This document shows, piece by piece, positions 52,062-63,914 of a DNA stretch of 64,000 bases; position 1 is the stretch's first letter; every line of letters starts with the position of its first letter. The notes under the pieces are model-generated. The model saw nothing but the letters and a program-made list of their open reading frames with translations. It was not told the DNA's origin and ran no database searches. The DNA lies in assembly GCF_003385845.1 (NCBI RefSeq), contig NZ_QRDJ01000009.1, forward strand, positions 278,510-342,509, given 5' to 3'. The position numbers were made by a program, and so were the translations under genes. This DNA is from Kushneria indalinina DSM 14324 (GTDB lineage: Bacteria; Pseudomonadota; Gammaproteobacteria; Pseudomonadales; Halomonadaceae).

Positions 52062-53480
52062 TCAGGTGGTGGCCGGTCGGGCAGTGCCGGACGGGCCAGT
52101 CCTGTCGGTCTCATCAGAATTGGGGCTTGAGCGGTCGCCGGCGCGCGCCTCCAGATCATGGCGAATGCGGTCCATCTCGGCATCATCCAGCCCAAAGCGC
52201 CAGCCGGCCAGCGTCATCAACACACTGACCAGCGCCGGAATCAGGGTAAAGAGCAGCACGATCATGGTCAGCGCCTGGGGCTCCTGAGCGTCGGCACCGC
52301 CGACATAGCCGCCCATCGAGAGCATGAAGCCCACCAGTCCGCCGGCCGCCGCCAGGCCCAGCTTGAGAAAGAAGAGGTTGCCGGCAAACGAAACGCCGGT
52401 ATTACGATAGCCGCTCTGCCACTCGCCGTAGTCCTCGGCATCGGCCATGAAGGCCCAGGCGATCGGCGTGCCGATGCCGTGGCAGATGTTGATCACAAGC
52501 ACCACGATCGCCGCCAGTATCACCTGATCACCCGAAACGAAATAGAGCGCCACGCAGGCCGCGACCAGCGCGATGGAGCTGAGAATGAACACGCGCAGCT
52601 TGGTCGAATGGCGGGTCAGAAGCGGCGAGATGGCCGTCCCCGCCATGCCGCCGAGCACCCCGGAGGTGACAAAGATCGAGATACCGGCAGCACCAAGCCC
52701 CAGCACCCAGGTGGCGTAGTAGATCGCCGCGCCCTGACGCAGGAAGAACTGAAAGGCCTGCAGGAAGGTAATCGCCAGCACCTGGCGCCACTTGGGGTTG
52801 GCGGCCAGGGTTTTCAGATCCTTTATCAGCCCGTTAGAGGTGTTCTCGACCGGCTGGACCCGCTCGCGCACGGTGGCAAAGCAGAAACCGAACATGAACA
52901 GCGCAATCACGCACATCAGCCCCATGGTGATCTGAAAGCCGCGGGCCTGATCGCCCTCACCGAACCACTCGACCAGCGGCATCAGCGAGGAGTTGAGAAT
53001 CAGATAGGCCACGCCCACCAGCACAAAGCGCCAGGACTGACACGACACCCGCTCGCGGTGGTCGCTGGTAACCACGCCGCCCAGCGCGCAGTAGGGAATG
53101 TTGACGGCCGTGTATAGAAGCGACATCACCGCGTAGGTGACAAAGGCGTAGATGATCTTGCCCTGATCCGACCAGTCCGGCGTGGTGAACATCAGCACAC
53201 AGGCCACCGCCAGCGGCACCGGAATGAACAGGATCCAGGGGCGAAAGCGGCCCCAGCGGCTGCGGGTACGGTCGGCAATGGCGCCCATGATCGGATCGGT
53301 AACGGCATCCACAAAGCGCATCGACAAAAAGATGGTGCCGACCACCGCCGGCGAGATGCCGTAGACATCGGTGTAGAAGTAGGACAGATACATGACCACG
53401 GCGGCAAAGGTCATGTTGTTGCCGGCGTCCCCCATGCCAAAGCCGATCTTCTCGACGATACTGATTCTGCCCTTTTGCAT
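52062..53480 (-). CDS. GPH family sugar:cation symporter (copy 2)
   Basis: Inner-membrane symporter of 472 residues, 12 helices, first gene of the symporter-GH51 operon. It shares with copy 1 the motifs EKIGFGMGDAGNNMTF, ADRTRSRWGRFRPW and MADAEDYGEW. By eye the N-terminal 210 residues differ at only about 14 positions, whereas after the central loop (VENTSNGLIKDL against AQNSRNPWRDL) differences are frequent. GGAGAGGAG lies directly before the ATG. The frame is open 45 codons further upstream without homology. It probably imports arabino-oligosaccharides for the GH51 enzyme. Confidence 0.94.
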   Translation of the reverse strand: MQKGRISIVEKIGFGMGDAGNNMTFAAVVMYLSYFYTDVYGISPAVVGTIFLSMRFVDAVTDPIMGAIADRTRSRWGRFRPWILFIPVPLAVACVLMFTTPDWSDQGKIIYAFVTYAVMSLLYTAVNIPYCALGGVVTSDHRERVSCQSWRFVLVGVAYLILNSSLMPLVEWFGEGDQARGFQITMGLMCVIALFMFGFCFATVRERVQPVENTSNGLIKDLKTLAANPKWRQVLAITFLQAFQFFLRQGAAIYYATWVLGLGAAGISIFVTSGVLGGMAGTAISPLLTRHSTKLRVFILSSIALVAACVALYFVSGDQVILAAIVVLVINICHGIGTPIAWAFMADAEDYGEWQSGYRNTGVSFAGNLFFLKLGLAAAGGLVGFMLSMGGYVGGADAQEPQALTMIVLLFTLIPALVSVLMTLAGWRFGLDDAEMDRIRHDLEARAGDRSSPNSDETDRTGPSGTARPATT

Positions 53481-53657
53481 GCTCCTCTCCTGCGTGAGTG
53501 CGGTGCACCTTGGCGGCCGCTGAGGGACGGGTGTCCGGGCGGCGGACCGGTTGATTCGACCGTCCGAGCATAAGGAGATGTGCAAGTGGCTCACTAATAG
53601 CGGCCTAACCATCAAGTCATATCCATTTGGTTATGCCTTTTGTCAGGTCATTGAAAA

Positions 53658-53673
53658 GACGACCAATGTCGTC
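53658..53673. promoter_or_regulatory. Inverted repeat upstream of symporter-GH51 operon
   Basis: GACGAC-CAAT-GTCGTC, perfect 6-bp arms, in the 277-bp divergent gap between the symporter copy 2 start (53480) and csaA (53758). It may be a regulator site for either side. No adjacent regulator gene belongs to the arabinoside operon. Confidence 0.35.
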
Positions 53674-53757
53674 AATACAGGCATCACTCGAGCTGCCAAA
53701 GTTGTAGGACTTAAACGTTTATTACGACCAATGGCGCAGACCTGAAAGGAGCGATCG

Positions 53758-54096
53758 GTGTCGACACTGAGCTGGGAAGAGTTTTCAAGGGTAGAGCTGC
53801 GCGTCGGGCGCATTACGCACGCTGAAGTGTTCGAAAAGGCACGGCGGCCGGCCTATGTACTGCAGGTGGATTTCGGTGCCGAGTTCGGTGTGCGCAAGTC
53901 CAGCGCCCAGATCACCGAGCTGTATGATCCCGCAACGCTCATCGGCCGACTGGTTGTGGCGGTCACCAACTTCCCGCCCAAACAGATCGGTCCGATCATG
54001 TCGGAGTGTCTGGTGACCGGCTTTCACAACGAGGACGGCGCCGTGGCGCTGTGCGTGCCGGATCAGGACGTGCCGCTGGGCACCCGGCTGATGTAG
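53758..54096 (+). CDS. csaA: CsaA-like tRNA-binding domain protein
   Basis: Small cytoplasmic protein of 112 residues consisting of one OB-fold tRNA-binding domain. It is the size of CsaA/YgjH, a dimer reported to have export-chaperone-like and tRNA-binding activity. Diagnostic stretches: FSRVELRVGRITHAEVFEKAR, KSSAQITELY, and VAVTNFPPKQIGPIMSECLVTG (core NFPPKQIGPIMSECLVTG). GTG start is fixed by AAAGGAG 7 nt upstream. It is followed by an HD hydrolase gene and is unrelated to the surrounding sugar genes. Confidence 0.93.
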   Translation: MSTLSWEEFSRVELRVGRITHAEVFEKARRPAYVLQVDFGAEFGVRKSSAQITELYDPATLIGRLVVAVTNFPPKQIGPIMSECLVTGFHNEDGAVALCVPDQDVPLGTRLM

Positions 54097-54166
54097 CTTC
54101 CGGGACACGCCCGGGTAGCGACAGGGCGGCGTTGACCGACGTCCTGTCGAACATCATCCTGCCGTC

Positions 54167-54814
54167 ATGACCACTTTCTTCACGCCTCATCAGACGCTCG
54201 CCGAAACCCTGCTGGCCCGGCTGCCTGACGCTGACGACGGCGCTCACGACCTTGCCCATCTGGTACGCGTGTGGCGCAACGTACAGCGCATCGCGGCCGA
54301 GGAGGGTGGCGACAGCGAACTGCTGCTGGCCGCCACCGTGCTGCATGACGGCGTTCACGTGCCCAAGAATGACCCGCGTCGGGCACAGGCCTCACGACTG
54401 GCCGCTGCGCAGGCCCGGGAGATTCTCGCCGCGCTGGAATGGGAAACCTCACGCATCGAGGCAGTGGCGCATACCATCGAAGCCCACAGCTTCTCGGCAG
54501 CCATCCCTCCGCAAATGCTGGAAGCCAGGATTTTGCAGGACGCCGACCGGCTCGACGCGCTGGGCGCCATGGGTATCGCGCGCTGTTTTTATACCGCCGG
54601 CCAGATGGGCAGCGCGCTATATGACCCACTCGACCCACAGGCCGTCCATCGAGCGCTGAGTGATCAACGTTTCACGCTGGATCACTTCCAGACCAAGCTT
54701 TTGACGCTCAGGGAAGGTTTTCAGACCGCCACCGGTCAGCAACTGGCCGACGCGCGTCACGCCCGGCTGGTCGCCTTTCGGGAGGCGATGCTTGAGGAGA
54801 TCGGCGACTGCTAA
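54167..54814 (+). CDS. HD domain phosphohydrolase (YedJ-like)
   Basis: Metal-dependent phosphohydrolase of 215 residues. HD-superfamily ligands: His in GAHDLAHLVRV (residues ~25-35), the HD pair in VLHDGVHVP (near 59-60), a further His in HTIEAHSF and Asp in ILQDADRLDALGA. LLLAATVLHDGVH and GIARCFYTAG match the YedJ group. Substrates in this group are unassigned but probably nucleotides or sugar phosphates. It begins 70 nt after csaA in the same direction, possibly cotranscribed. Confidence 0.9.
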   Translation: MTTFFTPHQTLAETLLARLPDADDGAHDLAHLVRVWRNVQRIAAEEGGDSELLLAATVLHDGVHVPKNDPRRAQASRLAAAQAREILAALEWETSRIEAVAHTIEAHSFSAAIPPQMLEARILQDADRLDALGAMGIARCFYTAGQMGSALYDPLDPQAVHRALSDQRFTLDHFQTKLLTLREGFQTATGQQLADARHARLVAFREAMLEEIGDC

Positions 54815-54912
54815 GCCCTGATTGGATTGAATTGGCATCCTGATCAGCCCATGCAGGGCGTGAATGGCATCCAGGATCAGAAGATACTGCATGATTCTCT
54901 ACCAGTGCGCGC

Positions 54913-55698
54913 CTAGCAAATACGGCCTCCCGGGCCCAGCAATATTTCGACATCTTCCACAATCAGTCGAGCAGCTTCGGGCACCAGTGACTGCCACGCC
55001 AGCCATTTTGCTTCGTCGACGCGATATACAGGACCGGTCACCGACACCCCGGCGTAAAACGAGCGGCTGATTGGCACGACAGGTGCCGCTACGCAACAAA
55101 TGCCGATTTCGTGCTCTTCGTTGTCAAAGGCAATGCCCCGCGCCCTGATGCCATCAAGCTCTTCACGCAGTGCTCTGGTATTGGTGATCGTGTGCGGGGT
55201 AAAGCGAGAGAACGACAGCTCGGAGAGAATCGACTCAAGCGTTGTGTCATCGACCCTCGACAGCGCAGCCTTGCCAATGCCGGTGCAGTAGACCGGGGAT
55301 GCCTTGCCGATCTGCGAATGCATGCGTATCGACTGGCCGCTTTCCACCTTGTCCAGATAGATCACTTCTGCGCCGCGCAGTACGGCCAGATGCGTGGTCT
55401 CGTCGGTCTGCTGATGCAGCCAGTTCAGCCCCCGAGTGGCGGCCGTGCGAAATCCGTTAGTGGACCAGGCCTGCGATGCCAGCTTCAGCAGGCGTATACC
55501 GAGTGAATAGGTCTGATCGGGGTTTAGAGCGATCATCTCTTCGTTGAGCAGATTCGCCATCTGGCGATGAAGCGTGCCCCTTGGCTGGCCGGTACGCCGC
55601 AGTATATCGCTGAAACGCGGCGGCGAATTGGCTTCGGCAATGATTTCGACGATATCCATCGCCTTGCCGAGCGTGCCGGTGTTGGCCTGCCTGTTCAT
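54913..55698 (-). CDS. IclR family transcriptional regulator of the galactoside operon
   Basis: Regulator of 261 residues. The winged helix-turn-helix lies at about residues 8-75 (FSDILRRTGQPRGTLHRQM), the linker helix follows, and the effector domain has ETTHLAVLRGAEVIYLDKVE and the signature YCTGIGKAALSR, then DNEEHEIGICCVAAPV. ATG 55698 is preferred for its GGGGAG; eight codons earlier another ATG exists. Divergent from the alpha-galactoside ABC operon and separated from it by 250 bp that hold a symmetric site, so it should respond to the sugar or a metabolite such as galactonate. Confidence 0.92.
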   Translation of the reverse strand: MNRQANTGTLGKAMDIVEIIAEANSPPRFSDILRRTGQPRGTLHRQMANLLNEEMIALNPDQTYSLGIRLLKLASQAWSTNGFRTAATRGLNWLHQQTDETTHLAVLRGAEVIYLDKVESGQSIRMHSQIGKASPVYCTGIGKAALSRVDDTTLESILSELSFSRFTPHTITNTRALREELDGIRARGIAFDNEEHEIGICCVAAPVVPISRSFYAGVSVTGPVYRVDEAKWLAWQSLVPEAARLIVEDVEILLGPGGRIC

Positions 55699-55840
55699 AT
55701 AATAGCGCTCCCCGATACCCACGCTCTGAAGAAATGAGAGACCACGCCACAGCCAGCTACCGGCGTATTACACGGCGCCGTGTTCCGAATAGTCAAACAC
55801 GGTTCCGGATAACGATACCAATGGCGTAGAGACAGCGTTC

Positions 55841-55860
55841 ATATTAATCGTCGTTAATAT
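55841..55860. promoter_or_regulatory. Inverted repeat, candidate IclR operator of galactoside operon
   Basis: Perfect 7-bp arms ATATTAA and TTAATAT with a 6-nt spacer TCGTCG in the divergent gap, 88 bp before the binding-protein start. The right arm TTAATAT could also serve as a degenerate -10 toward the operon. Best regarded as the IclR binding site. Confidence 0.6.
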
Positions 55861-55948
55861 CTCTGGAGGGACGTTCTCTGGTGGCTTGGACCTACGTCGT
55901 AGATGCCGTCATCACAGGAAAACCATTCAGTTCGGGGGCATAAAAGCG

Positions 55949-57193
55949 ATGCTGCACAAATACGGTCGACAATGGGCAATGGGTCTAGCGCTGTCAGGCG
56001 GTGTTCTGGCAAGCGGGATGGGGTCGGCAGCCTCTCTGGTGATCAACTCCGATCATACGGACCCGGCAGCACGCGAATCGCTGGCCGCCGTCATCGAGGG
56101 TTTCGAAAACACGTATCCGGATATCAAGGTCACCTGGAACCGCTTCGCCACCGAGGGCTACAAGAGCTCGATTCGCAACTTCCTGGCGGCCAATCCGCCG
56201 GATATCGTTCGCTGGTATGCAGGCAACCGAATGTTGCCCTTTGTCGAAGCCGGATTGTTTGCTGACATCAGCGACCTCTGGCAGCAGGAGGAGATGTCGG
56301 ATGCCTTCCCCTCGATGGCGTCGTCGCTGACGTATCAGGACAAGCAGTGGGCCGTGCCCTACAGCTACTACCCGTGGGGCATCTACTATCGAGCCGATAT
56401 CTTCGAAGAGCAGGGCATTACGCCGCCCGAGGACTGGCAGGCCCTGCTGGCCGCCTCCCGCCAGCTCAAGGACAACGGCATTACCCCCTTTGCCATCGGT
56501 TCCAAGGCGCTGTGGCCGGCCGCCGGCTGGTTTGACTATATCAACCTGCGACTCAACGGCTACGACTTCCACATGCAGCTCACCCGCGGCGAGGCGGACT
56601 ATACGGATCCGCGCGTGAAAAATGTGTTCGACCACTGGGCCGAACTGGTCAAACCGGGCTTCTACAACCAGAACCATGCCGCCCTGGAGTGGCAGGACGC
56701 AGTACCGCTTTTTGCCCAGGGCGAGGCGGCGATGTATCTGATGGGCAGCTTCACCGTCGAAGTCATGAAGTCCGCGGGGCTGGAAGAGGCGCAGATCGGC
56801 CTGATGCGTTTCCCCACGATCGATCGTGACGTGGCCGATGCCGTGGAGGCACCTACCGAAATGTTTGCCACCCCGGCCAATGCCCCCAACCCGGACTCGG
56901 CACGCAAGTTTCTGGCCTATGTCGCCCGGCCTGACGTTCAGGCCGAGATGAATCGTATCGCAGGCACGTTGCCGGCCAACCGCCACGCCAGTGTCGACGA
57001 TAGCCCGTTGACCCGACAGGCGACAGCGCTGCTGTCAGGCGTCGAGTCGGTCTCGCAGTTCTATGATCGCGACGTACCGCCGCGCATGGCCAAGGTAGGC
57101 ATGCAGGGCTTTCAGGAGTTCATGGTCAGGCCCGATCAGCAGGCAGACATTCTCCAGCGTCTGGATCAAATGACGCGCCGGCTCTATCGCTGA
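55949..57193 (+). CDS. ABC transporter sugar-binding protein (family 1)
   Basis: Periplasmic receptor of 414 residues for a CUT1-type oligosaccharide importer. A signal peptide (about 1-30, ending in GSAASL) precedes SBP_bac_1 features: AAVIEGFENTYPDIKVTWNRF near the start (core GFENTYPDIKVTW), ANPPDIVRWYAGN, and AVPYSYYPWGIYYRADIFEEQGI (core WGIYYRADIFEEQGI). Aromatic-rich stretches suit stacking on sugars. First gene of an operon with two permeases, alpha-galactosidase, ATPase and beta-galactosidase, so the ligand is probably a raffinose- or melibiose-type galactoside. ATG 55949 opens the signal peptide. Confidence 0.93.
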   Translation: MLHKYGRQWAMGLALSGGVLASGMGSAASLVINSDHTDPAARESLAAVIEGFENTYPDIKVTWNRFATEGYKSSIRNFLAANPPDIVRWYAGNRMLPFVEAGLFADISDLWQQEEMSDAFPSMASSLTYQDKQWAVPYSYYPWGIYYRADIFEEQGITPPEDWQALLAASRQLKDNGITPFAIGSKALWPAAGWFDYINLRLNGYDFHMQLTRGEADYTDPRVKNVFDHWAELVKPGFYNQNHAALEWQDAVPLFAQGEAAMYLMGSFTVEVMKSAGLEEAQIGLMRFPTIDRDVADAVEAPTEMFATPANAPNPDSARKFLAYVARPDVQAEMNRIAGTLPANRHASVDDSPLTRQATALLSGVESVSQFYDRDVPPRMAKVGMQGFQEFMVRPDQQADILQRLDQMTRRLYR

Positions 57194-57240
57194 GCGGTAT
57201 GGCGTGGCGTTGACCCTCCACCCTCGTCCGGAGTACTGCC

Positions 57241-58161
57241 ATGAATCGCGCGAGTACGTTTTCAAAACCCGGGGTGAGCAGCATCTGGCGCCGAAACCAG
57301 CGGCGCCTGGCGCCGCTGCTGTTTCTGGCACCGGGCGTGGTCATGTTCGCCGTCTATGTTGTGTTGCCAATTTTCCAATCGGTCTGGATCAGTTTTTTTC
57401 ACTGGGACGGCATGGGCCCGAAAGACTGGGCCGGGCTGACCAACTATACGGATCTGTACGATGACCCGGCCTTCTGGACATCGCTGAAAAACAACCTGAT
57501 CTGGATGGCGCTTTATTTACTGGCCATCCCGCTGGGGCTTGCAGCCGCGATCTTTCTCAATCAGAACGTGACCGGCATCCGCATTTACAAGTCGCTGTTT
57601 TTCTTCCCGTTCGTGATCAGCCAGGTCGTGGTAGGACTGATCTTTTCCTGGTTTTACGCCCCTGGTATCGGGCTGCTGCCGGAGATCACCGAGTGGCTCG
57701 GACTCGGCCAGATTGCTGTGCTTGCCGACGAACGCTACGTCACCTATGCCGTCATCGTCGCCGGTCTATGGCCGCAGATCGCCTACTGCATGATCATTTA
57801 TCTGACCGGTCTCAACAACATCGCCGCCGACCAGATCGAGGCCGCACGCCTGGACGGCGCCCGCGGGCTGCGCATGCTGCGCTACGTGATCCTCCCACAG
57901 CTGCGACCGGCGACCTTCATCGCTCTGGTGGTGACAGTCATCGGCGCCCTGCGCTCGTTTGATCTTATTTCGATCATGACCAGCGGCGGACCGTACGGCT
58001 CCTCCCGGGTGCTCTCCTACTATATGTACGAACAGGCGCTGTCGGAGTACGGCTATCAGATGGGCTATGGCGCCGCCATTGCCGTGGTGCTGCTGGTGAT
58101 CATGATGCTGTTCATCTCCGGCTTTGTCTGGCGCATGTTCGGTGACGAGAAGGAGGGCTGA
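57241..58161 (+). CDS. ABC sugar permease, MalF/LacF-like
   Basis: First membrane subunit of the CUT1 importer, 306 residues, six helices after a basic N-terminus. LLFLAPGVVMFAVYVVLPIFQSVWISFF (core PGVVMFAVYVVLPIFQSVW) is the typical opening. The ATPase-docking EAA loop is EAARLDGARGLRMLRYVILP near residue 200, followed by DLISIMTSGGPYGSSRVL, common in sugar permeases. CGGAG precedes the ATG; the next gene starts 3 nt after the stop. Confidence 0.95.
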   Translation: MNRASTFSKPGVSSIWRRNQRRLAPLLFLAPGVVMFAVYVVLPIFQSVWISFFHWDGMGPKDWAGLTNYTDLYDDPAFWTSLKNNLIWMALYLLAIPLGLAAAIFLNQNVTGIRIYKSLFFFPFVISQVVVGLIFSWFYAPGIGLLPEITEWLGLGQIAVLADERYVTYAVIVAGLWPQIAYCMIIYLTGLNNIAADQIEAARLDGARGLRMLRYVILPQLRPATFIALVVTVIGALRSFDLISIMTSGGPYGSSRVLSYYMYEQALSEYGYQMGYGAAIAVVLLVIMMLFISGFVWRMFGDEKEG

Positions 58162-58164
58162 TTC

Positions 58165-59013
58165 ATGTTTCCACGTCCCATTAGCGAGTATTCGCGAGGC
58201 TATCGCGCGCTGTATCAGGTCGTCCTCCCGGTGTCGCTGATTGTCTGGCTGCTGCCGCTGATCGGCATCGCGATTACCTCGATCCGGCCGGCGCAGGATC
58301 TGGCCACCGGCAACTATTTCGGCCTGCCCAGTGCGATAGCGCTGGGCAACTACGTCGAGGTCTTCACGACCTCGGCCATGGGCGACTACCTGTGGAATTC
58401 GCTGCGCATCACGCTGCCGTCGGTCGCCGGCGCAGTGGCCATCTCCTGCCTGACCGGCTATGCACTGTCCAGCTATCGGTTTCGCGGCAACCTGCTTCTG
58501 TTTTTCATCTTCGTGGCGGGCAACTTTGTCCCTTTTCAGATCCTGATGGTGCCGGTACGTGACCTGACCCTGCAACTGGGGCTCTATGACACCGTGACTG
58601 GTCTGGTGCTGTTTCATGTGGCCTTCCAGAGCGGATTTTGCACGCTGTTCATGCGCAACTTCATCCGTGCGCTGCCCCACGAGCTGGTGGAGTCTGCCCG
58701 CGTCGAGGGCGTCTCCGAGTGGCGCATTTTCTGGTACATCATCCTGCCGTTGATGCGCCCGGCAATTGCCGCTCTGTCCGTGCTGGTCTTTACCTTCGTC
58801 TGGAACGACTACTTCTGGGCGCTGGTGCTCACCCAGGGCGCGGGCAGCCAACCCATCACTGCCGGCCTCAACGCCCTCAACGGCCAATGGGTATCGGCCT
58901 GGCAGCTGGTGTCGGCCGGCGCCATTGTGGCCGCCCTGCCGCCGGTCGCCATGTTCTTTCTGATGCAAAAGCACTTTATTGCCGGACTCACCATGGGAGC
59001 GACCAAGGGATGA
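58165..59013 (+). CDS. ABC sugar permease, MalG/LacG-like
   Basis: Second membrane subunit of the CUT1 importer, 282 residues, six helices. VWLLPLIGIAITSIRPAQDL opens TM1 and the EAA loop is ESARVEGVSEWRIFWYIILP near residue 175, pairing with the ATPase. FVWNDYFWALVL is typical of MalG-type proteins. AAGGAGG sits before the start. Its stop overlaps the alpha-galactosidase start by ATGA, so enzyme and transporter synthesis are coupled. Confidence 0.95.
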   Translation: MFPRPISEYSRGYRALYQVVLPVSLIVWLLPLIGIAITSIRPAQDLATGNYFGLPSAIALGNYVEVFTTSAMGDYLWNSLRITLPSVAGAVAISCLTGYALSSYRFRGNLLLFFIFVAGNFVPFQILMVPVRDLTLQLGLYDTVTGLVLFHVAFQSGFCTLFMRNFIRALPHELVESARVEGVSEWRIFWYIILPLMRPAIAALSVLVFTFVWNDYFWALVLTQGAGSQPITAGLNALNGQWVSAWQLVSAGAIVAALPPVAMFFLMQKHFIAGLTMGATKG

Positions 59014-61211
59014 CGCACCGCGAACAGCCATCGTTACCGACGGACGACACCCTGCCCCATTGCTGGCGTCTGGACACGGTGCGCCAGACCCTGGTGCTTG
59101 CAGCCTTTTTCAATAACGCCCTGCCGTGCGTGGTCTACTGGGGCGCGCGCCTGGACGCCGATGAAGACCTCGATGCGCTCGCTGCGGCCCTGACAGCCCC
59201 CATCGGCAACAACGCGCTCGATGAGCCGATCGATCTGTCGATCTGCCCGGAAATCGGCCGCGGGATGTATGGCCAGCCGGGGCTTGTCGTGCATGATGCC
59301 GAGCAGCGCCCGGTGCTGACTCAGTTCACGCTGGGCTCGGTGGGCCTTCACGGCGGCGCCCTGGTCATCGAGGCCGTGGACCGGCCCACCGGGCTTGGCT
59401 ATCGCGCCGTATTCCAGACCCGGGCGCACAGCGACATTATCGAAAGCCATGCCGAACTCAGCGCCGGCGAGACACCGGTCACGGTCGCCTGGCTGTCCGC
59501 GCCGGTCATGCCCGTCTCCAGCACGGCGTCGCATATGCTCGAATTTGCCGGCCGTTGGACCCGGGAATTCGGCCTGCGAGAAGTCGCCTTCGCCCGCGGC
59601 GTGCATCTGCGCGAGAGCCGGCGCGGCCGCACCGGTCACGATCATTTTCCGGCAATCCTGTTCCCCGAACCCGGCTGCACCGACAACGCCGGCGAGGTCC
59701 GGGCCCTGCACTTCGGGTTTTCCGGGGCGCACCGGCTGCTGGTGGAGTGCCTGGCCGATGGCCGACGCCAACTCCAGGCAGGCGTGCCGGAGCCGGCCCA
59801 CCTGGCCTCGGGCGACGTCCTGACCTCGCAAACCACCTACCTTGGCTGGGCCGATGCCGGTCTGAGCGCCATCGGTCAGCGCTATCAGCAGCACCTGCGT
59901 CACCATGTCGTGACCCATACAGCCACCGGCTGGCCACGCCCGGTGCACTATAACTGCTGGGAAGCCGTTTATTTCGACCACGATATCGACACGCTGACAG
60001 ACCTTGCCGGTCGCGCCGCCGCGCTCGGTGCGGAACGCTTCGTACTGGACGACGGCTGGTTCGGACGACGCGACGACGACACCACAAGCCTCGGCGACTG
60101 GCAGGTCGATACGCGCAAGTATCCGCACGGTCTGGCCCCGCTGATCGAACACGTGCGCGGCCTGGGCATGCGCTTCGGGCTATGGGTCGAACCCGAAATG
60201 ATCAGCCCCGACAGCGATCTGGCGCGCGCGCATTCGGAGTGGATGATCGCGCCGAACGGCCGCCATCAGCCGACCGCACGCCACCAGCAGGTGCTCGACC
60301 TGACCGCCCCGGGAGCCGCCGAGTACCTCTTCACCTGCCTGGACGCGCTGCTGACCGAGCATGAGATCGACTATCTCAAATGGGACATGAATCGCGATCT
60401 CACGCTGGCCGTCGACGGCGATGGCCGGCCCCTACTGCGCCGTCAGACGCTGGCGGTCTACGCGCTGCTCGACCGGCTGCGCGCGCGTCACCCCAGGGTT
60501 GAAATCGAATCCTGCGCATCCGGCGGGGGCCGCATCGACTACGCCATTCTGGCACGCACCCAGCGCGTGTGGCTGTCCGACTCCAACGACGCCCACGAGC
60601 GCTGGCGCATGCAGCACGACGCCCGACTGTTTTTGCCATCCGAGATCATGGGCAGCCATGTCGGGCCGCGGCTGTGTCACACCTCCGGGCGCCGGCTGAG
60701 CATGGCGTTTCGCGCCGGCACGGCGCTGACCGGGCACATGGGTTTCGAGATGGACGTGCGAGAGCTGACCGAGGCAGAGCAGCAGACGCTGATGCGCTAT
60801 ACCGCATTCTACAAGCGCAATCGCCAGTGGCTGCACACGGCGCTGGACTATCGCCTCTGTCCCGGCGATGAGGGCGAAACCCGGGCCCACATGTCGGTTG
60901 CCGCCGACGGGCAACGCTTTTTGCTGTTCTCGGCCACGCTGGAAACGCCGCGCAGTGAGAGCACTACCCCGCTGTGTCTGGCGGGGCTGGCCGACCACGC
61001 GCGCTATCGCGTCACGCTGTGGAATCGGGAAGATATGACCGCCCCTCCGACGCGCTTTCATGCTTCACCGCTTGTCACACCGGAAGGGCTGGTCCTCAGC
61101 GGACGCGCGCTGATGCACAGCGGGCTGCGACTGCCCATCGGTTTTCCCGACTCGCTCTGGGTCGTTATCGGGGAACGGATCGATTTGCCGCCGTTTTCAG
61201 CCACCGCGTGA
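59010..61211 (+). CDS. GH36 alpha-galactosidase
   Basis: Intracellular alpha-galactosidase of 733 residues, normal for bacterial tetrameric GH36 enzymes. The N-terminal beta domain reaches about residue 310. The barrel carries VHYNCWEAVYFDHD, FVLDDGWFGRR, LWVEPEMISPDSDL, nucleophile Asp459 in LKWDMNRD, SCASGGGRIDY, and the acid/base Asp527 in LSDSNDAHERW. The open frame extends 124 codons upstream inside the permease gene, but the ATG at 59010 in the ATGA overlap gives the family N-terminus. It cleaves terminal alpha-galactosyl units of imported raffinose or melibiose type sugars. Confidence 0.95.
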   Translation: MTHREQPSLPTDDTLPHCWRLDTVRQTLVLAAFFNNALPCVVYWGARLDADEDLDALAAALTAPIGNNALDEPIDLSICPEIGRGMYGQPGLVVHDAEQRPVLTQFTLGSVGLHGGALVIEAVDRPTGLGYRAVFQTRAHSDIIESHAELSAGETPVTVAWLSAPVMPVSSTASHMLEFAGRWTREFGLREVAFARGVHLRESRRGRTGHDHFPAILFPEPGCTDNAGEVRALHFGFSGAHRLLVECLADGRRQLQAGVPEPAHLASGDVLTSQTTYLGWADAGLSAIGQRYQQHLRHHVVTHTATGWPRPVHYNCWEAVYFDHDIDTLTDLAGRAAALGAERFVLDDGWFGRRDDDTTSLGDWQVDTRKYPHGLAPLIEHVRGLGMRFGLWVEPEMISPDSDLARAHSEWMIAPNGRHQPTARHQQVLDLTAPGAAEYLFTCLDALLTEHEIDYLKWDMNRDLTLAVDGDGRPLLRRQTLAVYALLDRLRARHPRVEIESCASGGGRIDYAILARTQRVWLSDSNDAHERWRMQHDARLFLPSEIMGSHVGPRLCHTSGRRLSMAFRAGTALTGHMGFEMDVRELTEAEQQTLMRYTAFYKRNRQWLHTALDYRLCPGDEGETRAHMSVAADGQRFLLFSATLETPRSESTTPLCLAGLADHARYRVTLWNREDMTAPPTRFHASPLVTPEGLVLSGRALMHSGLRLPIGFPDSLWVVIGERIDLPPFSATA

Positions 61212-61270
61212 GATGCACGCAAGCGTTCACCGCGCCGATGGCGAGGCTGAACCCGTAAAGGAGAGGCATC

Positions 61271-63911
<2,641 letters not shown>

Positions 63912-63914
<3 letters not shown>

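Noticed and set aside
58638..59009. N-terminal extension of the alpha-galactosidase frame by 124 codons
   Set aside because: The extension lies inside the permease gene in another frame and has no GH36 similarity; the ATGA-overlap start gives the family N-terminus.
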